Of a stretch of 38,656 bases of DNA, positions 15,301 through 27,300 are shown in pieces. The translations under genes and the position numbers were made by a program. The DNA lies in the IMG/VR virus record IMGVR_UViG_3300043410_001258, positions 1 to 38,656 of that record, one strand, 5' to 3'. Source of the DNA: a virus. Position 1 is the first letter of the stretch, and each line of letters opens with the position of its first letter. The notes under the pieces are model-generated. The model was not told the origin of the DNA. It saw only the letters and a program-made list of their open reading frames with translations, and ran no database searches.

Positions 15301-18300
15301 ACCACCAAACTGAATTGTCAGATTTTACAGCATACCCAGTATACCCGCTAGTTCCTGCAACTTCTTTCCAAGTATCAGTACCAACTTGTGTAGGCACTGA
15401 ACGTTTTATAATGTCACCGGTTCCCAATGCTCCGAATCCTGCGTTACCCCATGCAAATAATGTTCCATCTACAGTTATACCGTAAGATGTTTCAAAGCCG
15501 GCTGCTACTGTTATCCAACTACTAGTACCGATCTGTACTGGGCTTGATATGTATGATCCTGTCGGGCCACCAGCTCCGTTACCAACTTGACCGTTGCTGT
15601 TATATCCCCAACCATACAAACGTCCTAAATTGTCAATTGCGAGACTATGTGAATTGCTAGAAATAAAGACAAAACTTGCAGTAGTACCTATTTGTACAGG
15701 ACTACTTCTATTGATAGTAGTATTGTCACCCACTTGTCCAAACGTGTTTTCACCGAAACCGAATGTCTGGCCAAGTGAGTTGATTGCAAATCCAGCTTCT
15801 CTATAATTAGGACGTTTGTTAGCATTCACTCGTCTCCAGTTGGTCAACGTGCCGATCTGAACTGGACTAGACTTGTTGACTGTTGTGTTGTCACCGATGC
15901 CGCCTTTTGAATTTTCGCCCCAGCCCCACAATGTACCATCTACTCTAATTGCATGACCATTTGATGATACAGCCATCCAACTGCTTAGACCGATTTGTAC
16001 AGGGCTGCTTCTGGTTAAAGTTGTACCGTCACCTAGACGGCCGTCACCGTTAGATCCCCAAGCCCACAACGTACCGTCTTCTTTAATACCAAACGGTGTT
16101 GCTAATATCTTCCATTGTTGTACGCCAATCTTTTGAGGAGTGCTATAACCAGTCGTGTTGTTAGTACCCAATTGACCGTATGTATTTTTGCCCCATGCAT
16201 ATAGATATCCGTACGCATCAACACCGACTCTACCCATTTCGCCGCCGGCTTCGTTGCCACCTTCGTATGAATCTGAAATTTGATTCCAACTAATAGGAGC
16301 AAATACTTGCACCGGACTGCTTCTAGATACAAGGGTAACATCACCTACTTGACCACTAGCGTTATTACCCCATGTCCATAGCGTATTATCAGCTTTCACG
16401 AATGACGTTGCACCGTGATTTAGTAGGGTCATGTTAGTGATAGTCCCAAGTTGACCTTCACTATTACTTCCCCATGCCCATAGTGTACCATCAGCTTTAA
16501 TTGCCAATGTATGATGATATCCAGTAGACACTTTATTCCAGCTACCTGCAATTTGTGTTGGGCTTGAAACTAGTGTATAAGGTGCAGTCAGTAAACCTGT
16601 ACTATCAACTGCAACCGGGCTACTAGAAGAAATGGTTGTTCCGTTACCGGTATATGATCCGCCCCAACCGAACAATGTGTTATCAATAGTGATTCCATGG
16701 AGTCCAAATCCCAGTCCTGATACTACTAACCATTGACTTTGACCAATTTGCACTGGGCTACTCTTAGGCACGACAGTACCATCACCTAATGCGCCGTTTA
16801 AATTATATCCCCAAGCCCATAATGAATTATCATTTGCACGAATCGCAGCCGCACAGCTAGTACCTATACCAATTGATTTCCATTGTATTAATGCTCCACT
16901 TGCAGATGTGCCGATTTGAACTGGGCTGCTTCTAGCAATTACTTCGTTGGTGCCTAATACGCCGTTAGTCCCAACACCGGTAACCCATAATGTACCATCT
17001 GAGCGAAGTGCTAACATAGATTGACTAGTACATCCAACCATAGACCAGCTATAGCCTATGCCTATTTGTGTTGGTTGACTCCTAGAAACTACTGTTGAGT
17101 CACCGAATTGCCCGCTACCGTTGTTACCCCATGCATACATAGTGCCATCTGGTTTAATAGCATATGTAGTGGCTGACACCGAACCACCTGCATCATATGT
17201 ACCTAAAATTGACCAGCTGCCGGCAACTTGCACAGGACTACTTCTATCTATAGTAGTGCCATCACCTAATGATCCAGTTGAGTTTGATCCTGAGTTTGCA
17301 CCCCAGGCCCATAGTTGGCCCAATGAGTTTAATGCAGTAACATATACTTTGTTTGCAGATACATTAGTCCAGTTAGTTGAAGAGCCTAACTGCACAGGAC
17401 TGCTTCTAGAAACAGTGTCGCCTAATCCTAATTGTCCGTTGTAGTTTGCTCCCCAGACCCACAATGTACCATCAGCTTTAATAGCGAACATTGAATCCCC
17501 AGAAGCAGACATTTGCGTCCAACTAATTAAGCTAGGAATTAACTGAGGTGTTGCTCTTGCAGTAGTAGTACCATCTCCGACACTTCCCCATGTATTAGCA
17601 CCCCAAGTAAATAATCTACCCAAGGAAGTCATTGCGGCAGCTTGAAATGTGCCCCCCGTAGTATTAGTCCAGACTTCTCCGGGACCAAATCCCAATTGAT
17701 TCTGTGAATTTAGTCCCCAGCCCCATAATGTACCATCATTGCGAATAGCTAATGATTGACCGAATCCTGCCGCTGCGACTGTATAACTCTGGTCATCTAC
17801 TTTAGTTAATGCTGCATTAAAGTTAACTGTCGTAGATCCCACTGATACGTAACTACTATACGTAGTTGTAGTCCCGTTAGCAATCTGACCCGAAGAGCCC
17901 AAGCCAGTACTCCACAATGTACCGTCATTACGAACGACAGAGTTTATATATCCGGAACCTTTACCAACAACAGACCATTGATATAACGGCTGGACACTTA
18001 AACCTGTATATATTTCTGAAGCAGGTACTATTGCAGGTGATCCTGTCGGAGTAACAGTCCAGTTGTTACTAGAAGTATCGGCAAATATTATCGTTTGGTT
18101 TGTCAATAAGATTGTTTGACCTGCAGTAATAGCAGATATATTAGTACCGGAACTTTGTGTCGATGCTGCGGGTATTGTAGGAACTGTAAAGTTACCAGTA
18201 TATACAGCAACACCTTTAACTATTCTTAAACCAGCAATCTTACCCGTAAACGGTGCGGAGTAATCTAAACCAACACCTATTAACAAAGGCTTTGTTGTAC

Positions 18301-21300
18301 CATTATAGTAGTACATAGTGTCTGATGATGTATATGTAGTTGCATCAGCTACACCATTAATATAGAAACGCCAGGCTGAGCCGTTTCTAACAATAGCCAC
18401 GTGTGTCCAAACATTACTATTAATAGTAGTGCTACCAGTATATTCAGGAGTCGAAATACCAGATGCAACGTTAGTATATCCAAATATCAAGTTGTTACCT
18501 GTAGTAATCTCAAAATAGAATTCACCACCAATGTACCAGTTATTAACGATACCTCGTCTTACACTAGTTGTAGTTGGATATATCCATGCCTCAATCGTAA
18601 AGTTACTTGCAGATAACAAGAATGCTGCGTTGTATGGTACAGTTGTGTAATTACCTGAACTAAACTGAACGGAGTTAACATACGCATTCGTATTAGATGG
18701 TAATTGTACAGGAGATGAACGACTTACTGTGTCACCTGTGCCTAACTGACCTGATGCATTTAAACCCCATGCATATAGTGTGCTATCATTCTTGATCGCA
18801 ACTGTATGACTTGAACTGGCTTTGACTTGATTCCAACTACCTGATACTACTTGCGCGGGTGTAAACGCACTTGGATTTGCACCTAGTTGTATAGGACTGC
18901 TTCTGCTAATCTGGTCGTTCTGTCCCAATAAACCAGAGCTATTATCACCCCATACGTATAATTTGTTATCAGGTGTTGGCCATATTTGTCCAAGTCTAAA
19001 GTTTTGCCATGTGTTTATGTTCTTGAAACTTACACTTGTACTAAGTGCAACCGGTTGAGTTACAACACCGGTTGCGGCGCCTGACCAATTAAAATATGTA
19101 TTAGCGTCATTGTTTCCGTTCATGTAATACAAATAATTATCACTTGCTAAAGCAAATGCACCATACATGTATCCATATACACCTAACCAACTTGTGACAC
19201 TAGCATTAGAACGTTGCACTGGTGTCGTTGACGTTGCCAGGAAGCCCCAGGTCCAAAGTGTGCCATCGGTTTTCACACCATAACTATCCCAACCTTCAGT
19301 GTAATATTCACCATTATGACTTACCATTGTCCAGCTACCTGGAATTTGTACAGGACTAGATTTGTGGGCTGTAGTGCCATCACCCAAGCGACCGTTGGCA
19401 TTATATCCCCAAGCCCATAATGTACCATCATTCTTTATAGCATGTACATGTAGTGACCACGCTCCATTGTACACTGCCTTCCAATCAGTACCAGTTCCAA
19501 TTTGCACTGGACTAGACTTGTTAATTGTAGTACCATCTCCTATACCACCGTAAGTATTAGTGCCCCATGCCCACAATCTGCCAGCAGTGTCAATAGCATA
19601 TGAAGTACGTGTTGCAGTTGCTACTTGTACCCAACTGTTGGTAGCCGCAATTAACACCGGGCTAGAGTAATTAGTACTATCATTAGTACCCAAGTTTGAC
19701 CAGACGTTATAACCCCACGCCCACAATCTACCTAGATAATCAATTGCTAATGTGACACTTGCTGCGCCGACTGATACTTGTTTCCAGTATCCAGTAGCAC
19801 CTACTTGAACCGGGCTACTATAGGTATTACCTGTGGTCCCCTGACCTAATTGTCCACCACCATTGAATCCAACCATCATCAATGTTCCGTCACTGCGAAC
19901 ATAACCGGTGAATCCATAGTTACTACCTGAGCTATTAGTACTTGAATTACCGTTAGTAGAGATACTTAGATATTCGCCGCCACCGCCGCCCAATTGACCT
20001 GAACCATTACCACCCCATGTGAACAATCTTCCATCAGGGGAAATAGCTGCCGCGTGGTCTGTACCTGCTGATACTTGACTCCAGCTATCAGTACCTATTT
20101 GAATAGGACTATTAACGTATGTTGAAACAAAAGTACCAACTTGCACTGGGCTGGAAGCTGTAGTCACAGCACCGAAACCTAATTGACCCTGCACGTTGTT
20201 ACCTATCGTATACAACACATTGTCTTTAATAAATGATGTTGCATTTACGCCTGAGTTGCCATTCTGGTTTGGATTTGATTTAGGTAAGATGAATGCACCT
20301 GCAGTAGTACCTGCGTTAGCTACTTGTACTGGACTACTACGATTAATTAAATCATTAACACCTAGTTGCCCTGAAGAGTTATCACCCCATGCAAATAAAG
20401 TGTTGTCTGTTTTAACACCAAATATACTGTCACCGAGTGCAGTGATATTAGTCCAACTACCAGCAACTTGCACAGGGCTGCTTCTATGAACAATATCATT
20501 TAAACCTAACACTCCGTATGTATTGTTGCCCCATGCCCATAGAGTACCTGTTGTACGAATCGCAAACACAGTGTTTCCGGTTGCAGCTATCTTATTCCAG
20601 CTGCCGGCAACTTGCACTGGGCTACTTCTAGCAACAGTGTGGCCTTGGCCCAACTGTCCGTAACTATTATTACCCCAAACCCATAATGTACCATCTGTTT
20701 TGAGAGCCATCGTAGTAGAGTAGCCGACTTCAATCTGTGTCCAACTACCTGCAATTTGTACTGGGCTATTATTATCTACAACAGTCAAGTCTCCTAGTTG
20801 TCCATTGTTGTTTCTACCCCACAACCACAATGTACCGTCATCTTTGATTGCACCAGTGTGATTATAACTAGCAACTTGTGTATAACTTGAACCATTGAAG
20901 AATTGCTGTAACGTGTAAACACTATTAGTTGCAACTTGTGTAATGCTACTTCTAGCTATAGTTGAATTATCCGCAGCCATTTCACCATAGTTATTACCAC
21001 CCCAACTATATAGTTTACCAGTACTTTTCATATATGTACTAGATACACCGGCTGACAGTTGAACTGATGAATAAAGAGTATTAGATATTAATGTAGGATT
21101 ACCACGGAAACCAATATCACCTGTACCTAATTGTCCCTGTGCGTTGTTACCCCAGGCATATAGTTTACCATTAGTTTGTTGTCCGATAAAGTGATAGGCA
21201 CCACCTACAACTTGAGTCCAATAATCAGTACCAACTTGTACAGGGCTAGAACGTGAGGGATCAGGTGCAATTTGAACTGGGTTTGATTTATTGACTGTAG

Positions 21301-24300
21301 TGTTATCACCGATACCACCGGCTGCATTATAACCCCACATTAGTCCAGCTCCGTTGTTATATAACACAGTGTTGTTATTACCTATACTAGGTTGTATAGT
21401 TATGTTATTTAGAACGATGCTTTCTTTACTGAATGCACTAAGTTGCACTGGACTGCTTCTAGCAATAGCGTCATTTAAACCAAGTTCGCCACCGGTGTTG
21501 TTGCCCCATACCCAGAAAGAGTTATCGATTCTACGTGCAAACACTGAGCCGTTATTTGCGACTGCCTGCAACCATCGTTCGTTAAACGGTCCCGAGAATG
21601 TAGTACTGGCATTAGTTAGTGTTAAAGTTCGCCCATAGATTGATGCATCATTCGCAGTTGAGGCATATGCTAACAATTGAGTTTGTGAGTCTGTTACTGA
21701 ACTAATGTTAGTACCTGATGATTGCGATGTAGTCAACACATTAGTAGGAACTGTGAAGTTACCAGTGTATACTGCTACACCTGTTACTACTCTAAAGTTT
21801 GAAATAGATCCAGGGAAAGGAGAATATGCACCTTCACCATCAGCACCAATATTAAATGTGCCAGTTATACCTGAGTAATCACCTGACGGATTTGTAGTTG
21901 ATGGTTGTAATTGACCATTTACATAAATTTTAATCGCGCCGGGCGCTACTGTATCTCTTACTACTGCAATATGAACCCAAGTATTTTGTGGGACTAAAGT
22001 AGTAGAGGTAGTCAGTACTGCTGCATCGTTTTGCCATACACGAAGCTCACCGGTGTTCATTTGATTGAATATTATTTTAGGGGTTGAACCTGTTCCATTC
22101 GTAGAACCCCAGAATGACGTATTAGAACCTACCGCAGATGTTCTATAGAACCAGCCTTCTACTGTAAATAAACCTGCGCCAAGATTAATATTGCTTGTAG
22201 ATGCAATACTACTTGATCCAGTGAATGCTATTGCACCGGCAGTGCCGGAACTTACTAGAACAGGACTAGACTTACTAACAGTTGTGTTATCTCCTAGTTC
22301 ACCTTCAACGTTTGCGCCCCAAGTGAATAGTCTATTATTAACGTCAATTGCAGCTACGAAATTTTTAGATCCAGCAGATACCATTAACCAACTGCTTGTA
22401 CCTATTTGTACCGGGCTTGAATAATTATTTGCATTGTTCAATCCCAATTGACCACTAGTGTTTAGACCCCATGTCCATAGCGTGCGGTCACTTCTGATAG
22501 CATACATTACACTATTACCGATACTAACATCAGCCCATGTACCTGTGATTTGTACGGGTTGACTTCTGTTTATTGTAGTACCATCTCCTAGTACACCGCC
22601 GTTACTTCCCCATGTCCATAATTGGTTCAATGAATCAATCGCAGCAGATGATTGGTAAGGACCAGCAACAATTACAGGGAACGAAGCTGAAGAAATTTGC
22701 ACTGGGCTGGATCTGTCTACTGTGTTGGCAGATCCTAATGCACCAAAGATATTTCGCCCCCATGTCCATAATCCGCCTCCGAATGTGGTTGCTAAAGCAT
22801 GTTCACCTGAACCAGAGACCAGTGCCCAACTACTTGTACCTATCTGAACCGGGCTACTTCTGCTGGTTGTAGTACCGGTTCCTGATATACCGTTACTGCC
22901 GGCGCCCCACGTCCATAATCTTTGTGCATAATCAATGCCAAACGTGGTAGAACCAGCTGAATAAATTAATCTCCATGATTTGTCGTTTGAGCCTAATGTA
23001 TAGTATGCGGCATCTCCGCCCCATGTAAACAGTCTACCATCAACAGTAATAGCTGCTGCCGTTCTATTGCCGGCTGCGACTGATTGCCATTTACTTGTTC
23101 CAATTTGTAAAGGTGAGCTTCTATTAATAGTAGTACCATCGCCCAACATTCCGTATAAACCAGAACCCCAGGTGAATAAGTTTTGATTCTTATCAATGGC
23201 TAATATTGCAGTAGTACTAGTAGAATTTTCTGCTACGAACACTACTGAATTATAGTTAGTAGAACTTATTTGAACTGGACTACTTCTTAATGATGCAGGT
23301 GCAGCACCTGCAGCAAATACCCCGTTAGTATTAGATCCGGAACCAAATAACACACCATCATCACGCATGTATACGTGTGAGTTAACACTTACTATTGCGG
23401 ATCTCCAACTATAACCTACACCCAATTGAACTGGAGATTGCCTACCATTAGTATCACCTAAGCCCAATTGACCCTGGTTATTATATCCCCATGCAAACAA
23501 TCTGCCATCACTTGTGATAGCTGCCATAGATGAGACTTGACCTGTAGCAGTTGCTAATTGACTCCAGCTAAGAGTTCCAATTTGAATGGGAGCACTACGG
23601 TTTTGAACCGTACCAAAGTCGCCCATTTGACTGTAATCATCTCTACCCCAAGCAAACATTAAGCCATCATTGCGAATTGCATATGTAGTAATACCGGTGC
23701 TTCTAATTTGACTCCAGCTATATACATCAGGTAAACCATAACCTACGTTAGGTACGCCCATGCCATATAACTTACCATCTGTAGAAATTGCATACATGTG
23801 GCTGTAGCCACCCGAGACTGAGGCAAATTTAGTATACATAGGTGTCGTATTACCTACTACGATGGGACTTGATTTGAGTGTAGGTCCATTGTATGTCTGT
23901 GTGTAATCAGCAACGCTTTGTAAATCTGTTCCCCATGCATACAAAACGCCATCTTCTTTGATACCGAACATAGTACGAGATTGGTTATTTGTAATAGCTA
24001 CACTAGTCCAACTATCGTAAGTTAATCGTCCCATCTGACCTACACTATTGTTACCCCAAGCCCATAATTTATTATCAGTATCCAATGCTAAGGCATATGC
24101 TCCTGTGATCGGGGTAGATCCTGGGCTGCCGGATGGGTTAGCGAATATTTTAGAATAAGGTTTTGTGCTTACTTGTACAGGGCTACTACTAGCATAGAAT
24201 CTAACTGGACCACCAGAGAAAGTACTAGGTGCATCTCCTCCCCATGCAAATAACATATTATCATTGCGAATAGCGTAATTACCACTAGTGCCGGAAGCAA

Positions 24301-27300
24301 CCGCAATCCAGCTACTTGTGCCTAGTTGAACAGGGCTACTTCTACTGATGGTTGTAATATCACCTAATTCGCCGGCTAGGTTATATCCCCATGCAAACAA
24401 CATTCCATCATTGCGAATTGCTATGGTATAGTTTGCTGTACTGCCATCGCCACGTTGACCTGCGCTTACATCAATCCATTTTTCAGAACCGATTATAACC
24501 GGGCTACTCTTGTTTACTACAGTACCATCACCTAAGGCACCGTAGCCGTTATAACCAACACCAAACAATCTACCATCACTGCGAATGAACATTGAATGAC
24601 TCGCACTAGTTGAAACTTGACTCCAACTTAGATATGAGTATGCAGAATCAGTCAATCCTAGTTGTCTAAAACTATTACTTCCCCATGACCACAGTTTACC
24701 TGCAGTGTCAATAGCTAATGAATGATAATATCCTGAGTTGACACTAGAAAAACTAGATAACGGTGCTGCAATTTGCACAGGTGAGCTTGCATTATTGGTG
24801 TGGTTTATACCTAATTGACCTTGGTCATTTTTACCCCATGCAAACAGTCTATTTTGAGAATTAATTGCAACAGCAAATGAGCCACCGCCGGTCACATCTT
24901 TCCACAATGCTGACCCTATGGTGATTTGAACTGGAGCGCTTCTAGATGCAGTCGTGTTATCTCCCACTTGGCCTGCAATGTTATATCCCCAGCCCCACAA
25001 TGTGCTATCTGCACGTATTGCATAACTATTTTGACTACCACCTGCAACTTGAGTCCAGCTATATGTAAAACTGGCTGTTGCATTATCAGAACCTGCTACC
25101 GGAGCTTTAACCCCCCAGAACCATAAACTGCCATCTTGCTGGATACCTATAGTTGCATTATTGTGAATTTCTACTTTAGACCAAGTAGATGTGCCAACTT
25201 GCACTGGGCTACTTCTATTAGTCAAAGTACCATCACCTAGTTGTCCATTGGCATTGTAGCCAGACCCCCACAATGTACCATCGCTACGAAGTGCAAGGCG
25301 TGGGCCGGATTGACCAGTGCCCTGAACTGTAAAGACTTGGCTCCAGCTGCTTGTACCGATTTGCGTCATTACGCTACGGTTTATAATATCATTTAGGCCT
25401 AATTGCCCTCCGATATTACCGCCCCATGCAAACAACATTCCATCACTGCGAATTGCGCTTGCATAACTATAACCGGCTGCAACTTGAAGCCAGCTGTTTG
25501 AATTTATCTGCACTGGACTTGACCTAGCAATTGTGTCACCGGTGCCCAACTGACCCTGTGTGTTAAATCCCCAAGCCCATAATGATCCTACACTATCAAT
25601 TGCAACCACATGGAATGTGGGTCCAACAGACACTTGAACGAATGATTTCCCCGCACCAACTTGAACTGGACTACTCTTAGCAATCAAGTCATTCTGACCT
25701 AGTTGTCCGTTAGCGTTATTCCCCCACGCAAATAGTTTACCGTCGGCTCTTATAGCAAAACTACTTGCTAAATTTATAGTAGTGCTTTCTGAATTTATTG
25801 ATATGTTTGTCCATGTATCAGTACCGATCTGAACTGGACTGCTTCTACTTATCGTAGTACCATCACCCAATTGTCCGCCAGTATTATCACCCCATGCAAA
25901 TAGTTTACCATCTGAACTGATTGCCAATGCATGTCCAGTAGACTCAACAACTTTTGACCATGTGTTTAAATTAGAGAACGTACTTGAACCCAATTGGTTA
26001 TTAGTGTTGTTGCCTGCTGATATTAACTTGTTATCACTAGTAATGGCTAAACTGAAACTGTTGCCGGCGCTGACAGTAACATAACTACTCGTACCAACTT
26101 GTGTTGGACTGCTCACTAATTGTCCGGCGAACTGAGGGGCAATCAATTGACCTACCAAGTTACTACCCCAAGCCCATAAAGTTTTATCGCTGCGAATTGC
26201 TAAGGTATGGTCTGTACCTGCGCTAACAGACACCCATGAACTAGTACCTATTTGCACCGGGCTATCGGATAACAAACCAGCACCAGTTTGAACTGGACTA
26301 CTTCTATAAGTTGCTGCAAGTGCATCGGAGGTAGTAAAATATAATTCGTAGTTGCCTGAATCTTTACCCCAAGCCCATAGTTTGTTATCAGTAGTTACAC
26401 CTAATGTTCCACTAATAGTAGAAGTGACTGCTGCCCATTTTGAGTTGCCTATCTGCACTGGAGCAGAGCGACTAATAGTTGTACCATCACCTAATTGTCC
26501 ACCGGTGTTGTCACCCCACATCCATAGACTACCTGACGTGTCAATTACGCTTGTTTGTAAGTAATTTTTAGATGATAGTTTACTTACATTAGTCATAATC
26601 TGCACAGGTGCGGATCTGTTGATATTAGTACTATCTCCGATTATACCTGCAGTGTTTTGGCCCCAGCCAAGTAATAATCCTGTGTTAGTCAAACCAAACA
26701 TTGTATTTTGTGCGGTTACTACATTAGACCAAACATATGATGAAGGTATTTGAGAGGGTGCGCTGCGTGAAATTGTATCATTTTGACCAAGTTGACCAAG
26801 GTCATTTTTACCCCATGTGAATATATTACCAGTACCATCTATAGCAACGGCTGCACCGTCAGTTGCGGCAACTTTGATAAAATTAGCACCGACGAATACA
26901 GGGCTACTCTTACTTACAATAGTGTTATCGCCTAATTGACCGTTAGTACCAAAACCCCATGCAAACAAATTCTTGTTAATATCAATCGCATATCCCGCAT
27001 CGTTAGCTGAAACCGAACCGGCAGTAGTTGCAACAGTAGTCCATAAACTAGTTCCTATTTGTGTCGGGCTACTTTTGTTAGTTACATCGTTTAAACCTAA
27101 GTCACCTGCTAAGTTATAACCCCATGCAAACAATCTACCATTAATATCTATCGCAAACGTGTTCAATGTAGAAGTAGTCACCATAGACCATGAACTAGTT
27201 CCAATTTGGATAGGACTAGTGACCGCAGCTACAGTGTTATTACCTAGTTGACCCTGAGTATTTCCGCCGACAGCCCACAATGTACCGTCAGCTTTAATAA

